From: Candidatus Latescibacterota bacterium
Lineage (GTDB): Bacteria > JAAXHH01
Length of the DNA stretch: 64,000 bases
Direction of reading: 5' to 3'
NCBI GenBank assembly: GCA_022822725.1
Contig: JAJEAN010000002.1
Coordinates: 186,001 to 250,000, forward strand
Below are positions 24,699-32,177 of the stretch, one piece after another. The notes beneath the pieces are model-generated. The model worked only from the letters and a program-made list of their open reading frames with translations, was not told the DNA's origin and made no database searches. A program made the position numbers and the translations under genes. Every line of letters begins with the position of its first letter. Position 1 is the stretch's first letter.

Positions 24699-25058
24699 TT
24701 ACGCCCCGTCAGCCGCGCAGGCCTGCAGTTCGTCCAGCGTTACGAACTCCAGGGCCATGATGTGGGTGGCGCTCAGCACGACCGGCGGCGCCGCACCCGC
24801 GTCGTAGGCCTCTTTCCAGCGGTTCACGCACACGCACCAGCGGTCGCCGGGTTTCAGTCCCTCGAAGCCGAAGGCGGGGACGGGGGTGCTGAGGTCGTTT
24901 CCCGCCGCTTTGGAGAAGACCAGGAACTCCTCGGTCATCACCGCGCAGACGGCGTGGACACCCGCGTCGCCGGAGCCGGTGTTGCATGCGCCGTCGCGGT
25001 AGAATCCGGTCAGCGGATCCATCGAACAGCCGGTCAGTGGTTCGCCGAGTACGTTCAT
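24699..25058 (-). CDS. DUF2237 family protein
   Basis: A 119-aa protein that is almost entirely the DUF2237 (COG3651) consensus: MNVLGEPLTGCSMDPLTGFYRDGACNTG (Cys11 and Cys25), HAVCAVMTEEFLVFSKAAGNDLSTP, and GLKPGDRWCVCVNRWKEAY with APPVVLSATH. Conserved cysteines suggest metal or redox chemistry, but no function is established. It lies seven bp after the DUF5916 gene. Confidence 0.9.
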   Translation of the reverse strand: MNVLGEPLTGCSMDPLTGFYRDGACNTGSGDAGVHAVCAVMTEEFLVFSKAAGNDLSTPVPAFGFEGLKPGDRWCVCVNRWKEAYDAGAAPPVVLSATHIMALEFVTLDELQACAADGA

Positions 25059-25064
25059 GATCTC

Positions 25065-27404
25065 CTAAAGATCGAACAGGTAGGCCAGCTTGACGATCAG
25101 CGTACGGTCGAGCGGTTCACCGAGCAAGGCATCCGAGGTGACTCCGTTATCCCTGTTCTCGTTGTATACGACGTAGATATTGCTGCCCGGACTGATGATG
25201 TAGTTGAACCGGAAATTCGAAACGAACCGGTCCCGATTCGTATCCCACTGCACCAGCGCGTTGAGGGATACGTCGGGGGAGAACGAATAACTGGTCCGGA
25301 TGCCGAAGAGGTGGGCGGTGACATCGCGCTCCATGTTGCCCGCATCGGTGAGCGACACGTCGTTCAACTCGTAACGGGGCCCGAAGGTGAACTTCGAACC
25401 GGTCCGCACGCCGCCCTCGAGATTCAGTGAACGCCGGTTTCCGTTGATGTACTGGCCCACGATGAGCTGGAAATCGGCGAACAGAGGTTTGCTCAGGTTC
25501 GTCGTGTAGTGCATGCGCGAGGCCGCGTCCGTGTAGTTGCCCGGGGCGAGCTTGACGCCCAGGATGGGCCGGGTGTCTGCGGTGACGCGCGTGTAGTTCC
25601 GGTCCAGCGTGATCCCGGCCCGTTCACCCCCGGTGAGGAAAAACTCGAAATGATAGTGCTCCATCCGGGTCAGCTGCGTACCGTCGTCCCCGAACGTGGC
25701 ACCCACTACGGCATGGGGGAACCACCGGCGGACGACACTGTTATCAGGTTCGGGCGTGTAGAACACGCGGCCTGAAACCTCGTGAAACCCGCCGAAATTA
25801 CGCGCGAGGCTCCGCCGGCTGAAGAACCCCATGCCGGGATCGAAAAACTCGGAAACGCCCATGTAGAGGCCCTCTAGCTGCCAGAGCGGGCCGTTCCACC
25901 GCGACCATAACCGTCCCGCGAAGCCCGATTCACTGCTTTCATCCTGCTTGAAGGTGGTCCCGGCCAGGAAACCGCTGACGGCCAGCTTCGGACCTATGGC
26001 CAGGTTGAAGTCGGCGCCGGCCGCCCGGTTGTAGTCGCCGCCTCCGACCCGCTGGTTTGTCAGGATGAAACCGATATTGGATTTCTCGCCCACGTCCTGG
26101 CTGACACGCGCCACTGCGTAGATGTTGTCCTCGAGCCTGGTGTCGCCGAACCGCTCGTCACCCGTGCGCATGAGCAGCAGGCCGAGGTTGGTCCGCCCGG
26201 CCTTGCCCGTCATGCGCCCTCCGCCTGTAATCGGCACCTGCCTCAACGCACCGGAACCATCACGTGCCAGGCCGATGTTCCGGCTGTAAAAGAGCTCGGT
26301 CTCCCGGGCTACGCCGAACCGGAACAGCCCGGCGTTTTCAAGGAAGAAGGTGCGTTTTTCCGGGAAGAACAGGTTGAATTGCGTGAGGTTGACCTGCGCG
26401 TCGTCCACCTCCACCTGGGAGAAGTCCGTGTTGTAGGTCATGTCCAGCGACAGGTTGTTCGTCAGGCCGTACTTGACGTCCAGTCCGCCGTCGAAGTCGT
26501 CGTCCCGCCGGGTTTCAGTGGGGTCGTAGGTCCACGTGGCGCCGCCCAGGGAATAAGGCGTGACCTGCAGGTACCGTTGGTCGTGCCGGGTGAGGTTAAG
26601 GCCCGCCAGGGTCCCGGCCACCGACACCTGGGATATGTTGAACGGGCGGATGACGGGCGCCCAGAAGGCCTGCTCGTTTCGGCGGCGGATCTGGCGCTCC
26701 AGGTTGATGCCGAAATCCACATCGTCCCCGGTCTCGAAGCGCAGCGTGCTCCAGGGAATGGACATCTCGGCGTACCAACCTTCTTCGTTCCGGGAGGTGT
26801 ATACATCCCACACCCCGTTCCAGTCCGTCAGGATGTTGGTGTTGAAACGGCCCTCCGACCGGCCCTCGTTGCGCACCTGGGCGTCATAACGGGCGCCGTC
26901 GGGGTTGGTGGCGAAGAGAATGCCGTTCTGCCGGTCCATGAACGTATCCAGGATGATCTGGAAGTAATCGTCGTCGGCCAGGTCGCCGTCCCGGGCCATC
27001 TGCGTGGCGATGATCCGGGAGGGGTCCGAGTCGTAGGCCCAGACGCCGATGTACAGCGTCTGCTCATCGTAGAGCACCCGCACCTCGGTCCGCTCGGTCG
27101 CCGGCTGGCCCTCGTCGGGGCGTTGCTGGGTGAAGCCGCTGGCCGCCAGGGCGTTCTGCCATACGCCCTCGTCAAGGACGCCGTCCATGTGCAGCGCTTC
27201 CAGGATGCGCAGCGGGACGATCTCCCGCTCCTGCGCCGACGCGGGGCCGGCGGTCTGAAGCATGAGCGCTGCGGCCATACAGAGTGCCATGGCCATTCGC
27301 CGGAAGGCTGTCGCGCACGGTAAGGCCGACGCGCGCTGGACAGCCGCCGCCTGCCCGGACCAGGTCGCGGCCAGTGCACGATTACAGGCGCGGTACCAGT
27401 GCAT
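25065..27404 (-). CDS. DUF5916 outer-membrane barrel protein with CBM9-like N-terminal domain
   Basis: Up to 779 aa. After a signal peptide (MAMALCMAAALMLQTAGPASAQ, which may be the true start at residue 37), residues about 60-250 form a CBM9-like sugar-binding fold (LHMDGVLDEGVWQNA, LYIGVWAYDSDPS). The remainder is a DUF5916 beta barrel with FFPEKRTFFLENAGLFRFG, ending in the aromatic IVKLAYLFDL typical of outer-membrane insertion. Similar proteins are common in FCB bacteria; function is unproven. It follows the TonB receptor gene by two bp, so the two are one operon. Confidence 0.85.
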   Translation of the reverse strand: MHWYRACNRALAATWSGQAAAVQRASALPCATAFRRMAMALCMAAALMLQTAGPASAQEREIVPLRILEALHMDGVLDEGVWQNALAASGFTQQRPDEGQPATERTEVRVLYDEQTLYIGVWAYDSDPSRIIATQMARDGDLADDDYFQIILDTFMDRQNGILFATNPDGARYDAQVRNEGRSEGRFNTNILTDWNGVWDVYTSRNEEGWYAEMSIPWSTLRFETGDDVDFGINLERQIRRRNEQAFWAPVIRPFNISQVSVAGTLAGLNLTRHDQRYLQVTPYSLGGATWTYDPTETRRDDDFDGGLDVKYGLTNNLSLDMTYNTDFSQVEVDDAQVNLTQFNLFFPEKRTFFLENAGLFRFGVARETELFYSRNIGLARDGSGALRQVPITGGGRMTGKAGRTNLGLLLMRTGDERFGDTRLEDNIYAVARVSQDVGEKSNIGFILTNQRVGGGDYNRAAGADFNLAIGPKLAVSGFLAGTTFKQDESSESGFAGRLWSRWNGPLWQLEGLYMGVSEFFDPGMGFFSRRSLARNFGGFHEVSGRVFYTPEPDNSVVRRWFPHAVVGATFGDDGTQLTRMEHYHFEFFLTGGERAGITLDRNYTRVTADTRPILGVKLAPGNYTDAASRMHYTTNLSKPLFADFQLIVGQYINGNRRSLNLEGGVRTGSKFTFGPRYELNDVSLTDAGNMERDVTAHLFGIRTSYSFSPDVSLNALVQWDTNRDRFVSNFRFNYIISPGSNIYVVYNENRDNGVTSDALLGEPLDRTLIVKLAYLFDL

Positions 27405-27406
27405 TT

Positions 27407-29755
27407 CTACTCCTCCATGGGCTGTCCAAACGGTATGGACAGGCCGAAAGTAACATTGCGGCCGGGGTTGTCGATGAAGTACCTGTACCGGCTCAGGTAG
27501 TCCCGGTACCGCTGGTTGAACAGGTTGCGAATACCGAATTGCACGCGCACGGGCTGGTCGGCCACGGCGATTTCAGCGCGCAGGCCGAGGTCGAAGATCT
27601 CGTAACCGGCCGGCGGGTCCGCGTAGTCGATACCTTCGGGAAAGTCGTCCTGTCGCAGGACGAAACGGCCTTCGAGTCCGATGTCGGCGTCCAGGAGCCG
27701 TCCGCCGGTGGGCAGATGGAAACTCAGACCGGCGATGATCCGGGTGGACGGCATCTGGTACAGGGGCTGTCGTTCCTCCGTGTTTCGCCCCCGGACGAAG
27801 GAGGCGGACAGATGAGTGTCGATGTCCGGCGTCAGTTCGTATTCCAGGTACCCGTCGAATCCCTGGATCACCGCGTCGGACTGGACATAGGTGAATTTAG
27901 GAAACGCGCCCCGTATCGTCAAGACAAGGTCGTCTGCCGGCAGCAGCGTGATGTAGTTTTTGTAATGGGAACGGAAGAGCCCCAGTTCGCCGCGGCCCCG
28001 GTCCCCCTGGTACCGCAAGGTCAGGTCCGTGTTCAGGCTGGATTCCGTGTCTAGCTTCTTGTCCCCGATCTCGAACTGCGCGGTGCCGTGGTGGACGCCG
28101 TAGCTGTATAGTTCGTTTACCCCGGGTGGCCGCCAGGCCCGGCCGACGTTGGCGGCGACGGCCGTGTTCGGGGTCAATTCGTGGATCAGGCCGAGTACAC
28201 CGGTCGTGTTGCTGTAGGTGAAAACGCCGCCCTCGACGATCTCGGTGGCACGGCGGCCCGAGTTCGAGTAGATCTCCATCCATCGGTAGTCGTAGCGCAG
28301 GCCCGTCTCCACCGTCGTCTTTCCGCTGGTCCAGGACTCCAGGGCGAACACGCCGGCACTGTAGGCCAGGAAGTCGGGAATCAGGAATCCGGTGCTGAAG
28401 CGCCTGTTTTCCTGGCGTATGCCGCTGACGCCGACTTTTCCGTACCAGTTGCCGAAGTTGCGGTGCTGGAAGATCACGTCGCCGCTGTGCGTCTGCAGTC
28501 CCTGGGAGAACCCGGGCCTTACGATCACACCGCTCCTGGCGTGGGAATCCCACTCCTCCCGACGGTTGTACTGCTGTCCGTACCGAAGTTCGAGATTGCC
28601 GCCGCCGCCCAATCTGATCCGGGAGCGGACAGACAGCAGGTCGTGGTCCACCCGTTGACGCGGATTGTCGATTTCGTAGGTGAAGGATCCCACGATGGAA
28701 GGATCGCCCTGCTCGATCAACCGCTTCAGGTCGGTGGTGTTGCCGATGTGAGCGCCTTTGAAAATCCCGATCCAGGTACCGAAATGGCTGAAATAGGCCT
28801 CCGTGTCCATCCAGTCCCTTGTCAGGCCCAGCGCCACAGAGTAATCCCGCTCATCGAACCCGGAATTCCGTATGACGTGTTCCGGCGCCCGGGCGTCGCC
28901 CGCCCGGCGCAGGCTGCCCTGGACGCGCCACTTGAGTCCACCCAGCCGCCGCAAAGCGCCCTGCAGGAGCAGAGAACCCGCGCCCTGCCTGTTGTTTGTA
29001 AACAGATTGGTGTTGAGCCGTCCGCCCACGCCAGGGTCTACGGGCAGTGCCGGCGGTTCGATGCGGATTACGCCGCCAATGGCCCCGGCACCGTACTGCA
29101 CTCCCGCGGCGCCCTTGAGCACCTCGATGCGGGCCGGCGCAAAGGGGTCGATCTCCGGGGCGTGGTCCCCGCCCCACTGCTGTCCTTCCTGGGTGATGCC
29201 GGCATTGAGCACCAGCACCCGTGCGCTGTGGACTCCGCGCAGCACGGGCTTCGAAATGGCCGGTCCCATGGTCATCGAGGATACGCCCGGAAGGGATTCC
29301 AGCGTCTCGCCCAGGGTCTGGCCCCGCCGTTCTTCCAGGGCGGAAGGAGGCAGGACCAGGACGGACTGGCTGGACCCGGTGAGTTCGCCCGCCAGGTCCC
29401 TTTCGCCGGTTACGGTGACCTCCTCGCCGAGAAGCGCCTCCCGCTGCATGCTTACTTCAAGCGCATTCAGCTCGGTTTGGGAGACGACCACCTCGCTACG
29501 GATCGTCCTGTAACCGACGAACCGGAACTCGATCGTGTGCCTGCCGTCCGGCACGTTCTCCAGGCGAAAACGGCCTTCCTCGTCGGAGAACGTACCGAGC
29601 TCGAGATCGGGCAGGATAACGGTCACCGCCGGCAATGGCTCCCCGGCCTCGTTCAGCACCTTGCCGCTCACCGTGGCGGCATGCGCCAAGGCCGGCAGGA
29701 CCAGGCAGGACACGGCTATCGCCAGCAGGACGCTCAGGGTTTTCGTTGTATTCAC
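27407..29755 (-). CDS. TonB-dependent receptor, ZnuD-like
   Basis: A 782-aa outer-membrane receptor: signal peptide ending AHA, CarboxypepD_reg-like domain (about 28-108, VSGKVLNEAGEPLPAVTV), plug (about 115-230, EEVTVTGERDL and VLRGVHSARVLVL), then a 22-strand barrel ending NVTFGLSIPFGQPMEE. The barrel segment HHGTAQFEIGDKKLDTESSL resembles zinc receptors of the ZnuD type. The upstream His/Asp-rich lipoprotein supports a metal substrate, though this is inference. It is 56 bp downstream of the lipoprotein gene. Confidence 0.87.
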   Translation of the reverse strand: MNTTKTLSVLLAIAVSCLVLPALAHAATVSGKVLNEAGEPLPAVTVILPDLELGTFSDEEGRFRLENVPDGRHTIEFRFVGYRTIRSEVVVSQTELNALEVSMQREALLGEEVTVTGERDLAGELTGSSQSVLVLPPSALEERRGQTLGETLESLPGVSSMTMGPAISKPVLRGVHSARVLVLNAGITQEGQQWGGDHAPEIDPFAPARIEVLKGAAGVQYGAGAIGGVIRIEPPALPVDPGVGGRLNTNLFTNNRQGAGSLLLQGALRRLGGLKWRVQGSLRRAGDARAPEHVIRNSGFDERDYSVALGLTRDWMDTEAYFSHFGTWIGIFKGAHIGNTTDLKRLIEQGDPSIVGSFTYEIDNPRQRVDHDLLSVRSRIRLGGGGNLELRYGQQYNRREEWDSHARSGVIVRPGFSQGLQTHSGDVIFQHRNFGNWYGKVGVSGIRQENRRFSTGFLIPDFLAYSAGVFALESWTSGKTTVETGLRYDYRWMEIYSNSGRRATEIVEGGVFTYSNTTGVLGLIHELTPNTAVAANVGRAWRPPGVNELYSYGVHHGTAQFEIGDKKLDTESSLNTDLTLRYQGDRGRGELGLFRSHYKNYITLLPADDLVLTIRGAFPKFTYVQSDAVIQGFDGYLEYELTPDIDTHLSASFVRGRNTEERQPLYQMPSTRIIAGLSFHLPTGGRLLDADIGLEGRFVLRQDDFPEGIDYADPPAGYEIFDLGLRAEIAVADQPVRVQFGIRNLFNQRYRDYLSRYRYFIDNPGRNVTFGLSIPFGQPMEE

Positions 29756-29782
29756 GGGAAAACCTCAGGCGCGCGATTCCGC

Positions 29783-29832
29783 TTAACGCATTAACGCACC
29801 AGGACTTCGAATTAACGCACGAGGACTTCGAA
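29783..29832. repeat. 21-bp duplication copying the lipoprotein 3' end and stop codon
   Basis: TTAACGCAC(C/G)AGGACTTCGAA occurs at 29791-29811 and 29812-29832, with another partial TTAACGCA at 29783. Because the gene is on the minus strand, TTA is its TAA stop: the last six sense codons plus stop have been duplicated. Confidence 0.95.
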
Positions 29833-30474
29833 GGTCACGTCAATGTCTGTCTCGTCGCTTCGGGTCACGCCGTCCTTGGGCGCTTCGTCGAAGTGACTCA
29901 GTATGACTCGTAACTCGCCGTTCTGCGCACTGCCCACAGAAAGCGTAAACGAGAGGCCAACGGGATGATCCGCTCCCGAATTCGTCACATAATCGGATTC
30001 CTTGTCCGCGTATTCTACGGTGGCCATCGAGAATCCCCCGAGGGTTTCAAAGAAGAACTGGTGTGCCTCGGCTTCCTCCTCCACCTCCTCGGTGATGTTC
30101 TCCGGCGGGGTTTCGGACTCGTTCAAAACCTGGATCGTACCGTTGTAATCCGTTTGGGCAGTTACAGCCAGCACATCCACGACCGGTTCGTTGCCGCCTT
30201 CGCCGTCCAGGTCGCGGAACCGTACGGTGATCGGCGATCCCCCGCCACTGGGCGTAAGGGTCACCGCAAGCGTCGTGATGAGTTCTGCTTCACCCGGTCC
30301 ATGATCATGGTCATGGTCGTCGTCATGGTCATCGTCATGATCATCCTCTTCATGTTCGTCATGGTCGTCAGGACCGACCGGATTATCATCATCGGCGCAG
30401 GCGAACGTCAACGCGGCGGAGACGAATACCGCGGCAGTCAGAATGGAAAGTACGTTCCAGTGATGCCTGAACAT
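29812..30474 (-). CDS. His/Asp-rich exported lipoprotein, probable metal-binding
   Basis: A 220-aa protein: signal sequence to Cys26 (ALTFAC, an imperfect lipobox), then an acidic, histidine-rich stretch at residues 28-60 (DDHDEHEEDDHDDDHDDD and on), and a beta-rich domain (ELITTLAVTLTPSGGG...). GAGGAG lies upstream of the ATG. His-rich segments of this type capture zinc or copper. In FCB genomes comparable proteins are found beside ZnuD-like receptors, as here. Its 3' end is duplicated downstream. Substrate is inferred only. Confidence 0.75.
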   Translation of the reverse strand: MFRHHWNVLSILTAAVFVSAALTFACADDDNPVGPDDHDEHEEDDHDDDHDDDHDHDHGPGEAELITTLAVTLTPSGGGSPITVRFRDLDGEGGNEPVVDVLAVTAQTDYNGTIQVLNESETPPENITEEVEEEAEAHQFFFETLGGFSMATVEYADKESDYVTNSGADHPVGLSFTLSVGSAQNGELRVILSHFDEAPKDGVTRSDETDIDVTFEVLVR

Positions 30475-30849
30475 ATCGGGCTTCTCCTCAATAGTGTTGA
30501 GTGTTGAATTACTTAGGTTGAAACGATGCTGCTGTAAGCATCGAAGGGCTTCTGTGAATATGCCCGTGTCGACGTTCACGATCTGGGCTTGCGCGGCCTC
30601 GACCGGATCGGCGCGACCTCGACCGGACTTGCGCGGCCTCAACCGGGCTTGCACGGCCTCGACCGGCATTGCCGGCTTCAGGACAGGCGCGGCCGACGTC
30701 AGGACCGGTGCAACCGGTGTCGGTACCTGCGTCAGACCCCACGTCACAGCCGGTATCCGATCTGGACGATATGAATCGGTTCATCTAAAATGGTTCGCGG
30801 GCGATGCCCAGTGGGTCAGGCGATCGGCCGGAGCCCGCGGAGTGTCGGG
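30475..30849. other. 375-bp intergenic region
   Basis: It holds a four-unit 20-bp GC-rich tandem repeat (30585-30664) and a further pair of related GTCAGGAC motifs (30670-30720). I see no convincing gene in either strand. Confidence 0.6.
30585..30664. repeat. 20-bp tandem repeat, four units
   Basis: GGGCTTGCGCGGCCTCGACC and variants start at 30585, 30605, 30625 and 30645. Confidence 0.88.
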
Positions 30850-31119
30850 TCAGGAAAGGGGCGGTGCGCGGTTCTGGTGCTGTGTGTTTCGTGTCTGGGG
30901 GTACCCGGTTTCAGGCGCGGCGGCCTCGAACCAGACAAGCGCATGGACCGGGAGAGAAGAAAGCGACGCTACGAGCACCGCGTTGGATGCGACGCTGAAA
31001 AGGCAGCCCTGGCACTCGTCAGCATGGGCGACGTCGGGTTCCGGTCCATGGCAGTGATGCGGCGGACTGGTGAAAAACAAGGCAAATACGACGGCGCAGG
31101 AAAGCGTGAGGAGTTTCAT
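30850..31119 (-). CDS. Small exported Cys/His protein with CxxC and RAPP tail
   Basis: An 89-aa protein: signal-like start (MKLLTLSCAVVFALFFTSPP), HHCHG, ECQGC, a second hydrophobic segment (LFSVASNAVLVASLSS), and a C-terminus ending NRAPPLS. A Cys-x-x-Cys or His pair, a hydrophobic helix and a terminal RAPP/RGPP recall short exported proteins (DUF2946-like) found in copper or zinc loci. No clear ribosome site precedes the ATG. It is the first gene of the possible metal locus, and an inverted repeat at 31148-31163 lies just upstream. Confidence 0.5.
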   Translation of the reverse strand: MKLLTLSCAVVFALFFTSPPHHCHGPEPDVAHADECQGCLFSVASNAVLVASLSSLPVHALVWFEAAAPETGYPQTRNTQHQNRAPPLS

Positions 31120-31147
31120 GAGAGACCCGTCACCAGATGGCTTGACC

Positions 31148-31163
31148 TATCAAAGAAATGATA
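31148..31163 (-). promoter_or_regulatory. Inverted repeat overlapping a -10 element; possible metalloregulator site
   Basis: TATCAAAGAAATGATA is an inverted repeat (TATCA-6-TGATA). On the minus strand its TATCAT matches a -10 (5 of 6), 29 bp before the ATG of the Cys/His gene. Fur/Zur-type operators are AT-rich inverted repeats placed like this. Speculative. Confidence 0.25.
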
Positions 31164-31246
31164 CAGCTTCTGCAAAATGCCAGTCATGAAACATGAACGG
31201 CGAGCGCTGTATTGTCAAGCGAATTCTACACCGCCGCAATCCGGAC

Positions 31247-31275
31247 TTGACACGGACATGACCCCTTGTTATTAT
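31247..31275 (+). promoter_or_regulatory. Consensus sigma70 promoter of the ABC export operon
   Basis: TTGACA (31247-31252), a 17-bp spacer and TATTAT (31270-31275). Start of transcription near 31282, giving a leader of about 70 nt. Confidence 0.65.
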
Positions 31276-31352
31276 CCGACGCCGCGAACAAAAGAACGCT
31301 AAAAGTACGCGGACATCTGCTTTTAAACGCAAGAAAAGGAGCGAGAACAGGG

Positions 31353-32177
31353 GTGTCCGGGAAAACCATGATCGAGGCGAAGGGCCTCAGCAAATACTAC
31401 GGTTCCTTCGTTGCCGTACAAGACATCTCCTTTACCATACCCGAGGGCCAGATCGTGGCCTTCCTCGGACCGAACGGCGCGGGCAAGTCCACGACGATGA
31501 AGATCCTCAGCGGCTACCTGGGCGCCAGCGCGGGCACCGCCGCCGTCGCCGGACTCGACGTCAGGCGGGACCGGTTGGCCATGTCGCGCCGCCTGGGCTA
31601 CCTGCCCGAGAACGGTCCGCTGTACCAGAACATGACGCCGCTGGAACTCCTGCGTTTCTTCGGCGAGGCACGGGGGTTGGAAGCCGGTACGCTGACGTCC
31701 CGCCTGGACTACGTCATCGACCGGTGCAGCCTGCGCGAAGCGCTCGAAAAGCCCATAGACAAGCTTTCCCGGGGCAACAAGCAGCGGGTCGGCCTGGCAC
31801 AGGCGCTGCTCCACGACCCCGACGTCCTCATCATGGACGAGCCGACCGCCGGGCTCGATCCGAACCAGATTCGTGACTTCCGCCAGGATATCCGTCTGCT
31901 CGGCCAGACCAGGACCATCCTGCTCTCCACCCACATCCTGCAGGAAGTGGACGTCATCGCCGACCGCGTGCTGTTGATCCACGAGGGCCGGCTGGTCTTC
32001 GACGGCATGCCGGAGGAACTGCGCCGGGAGGGCACGCTGGAGGAGTCCTTCTACGCGTTGACCGGGAACGGCCAGACGGCGGCGGATGAAACGGCGCCGG
32101 CAGGGTCGGCCGGCGGCGAACCGGCCGGCAGGAACTCCGCGGATGGGGACACGACGCGCGGGGAGGCCGGAGAATGA
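31353..32177 (+). CDS. ABC transporter ATP-binding protein, GldA-like
   Basis: A 274-aa ATPase. Walker A is GPNGAGKST at 39-47; the ABC signature here is LSRGNKQR; Walker B is VLIMDEPTAGLD; H-loop STHILQE. The C-terminus is a Gly/Ala/Asp-rich tail. It pairs with the fused permease next door, its stop overlapping that gene's ATG (ATGA at 32174). GTG at 31353 sits 11 bases after AGGAG; an ATG at 31368 is the alternative. GldA-type exporters act in gliding or in lipid and polysaccharide export; substrate unknown. Confidence 0.9.
   Translation: MSGKTMIEAKGLSKYYGSFVAVQDISFTIPEGQIVAFLGPNGAGKSTTMKILSGYLGASAGTAAVAGLDVRRDRLAMSRRLGYLPENGPLYQNMTPLELLRFFGEARGLEAGTLTSRLDYVIDRCSLREALEKPIDKLSRGNKQRVGLAQALLHDPDVLIMDEPTAGLDPNQIRDFRQDIRLLGQTRTILLSTHILQEVDVIADRVLLIHEGRLVFDGMPEELRREGTLEESFYALTGNGQTAADETAPAGSAGGEPAGRNSADGDTTRGEAGE

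Noticed and set aside
30494-31057. 187-codon plus-strand ORF over the 20-bp repeat
   Set aside because: Its sequence is mostly the translated repeat (ARPRPDLRGLN type) and it is antisense to the Cys/His exported gene; no ribosome site.
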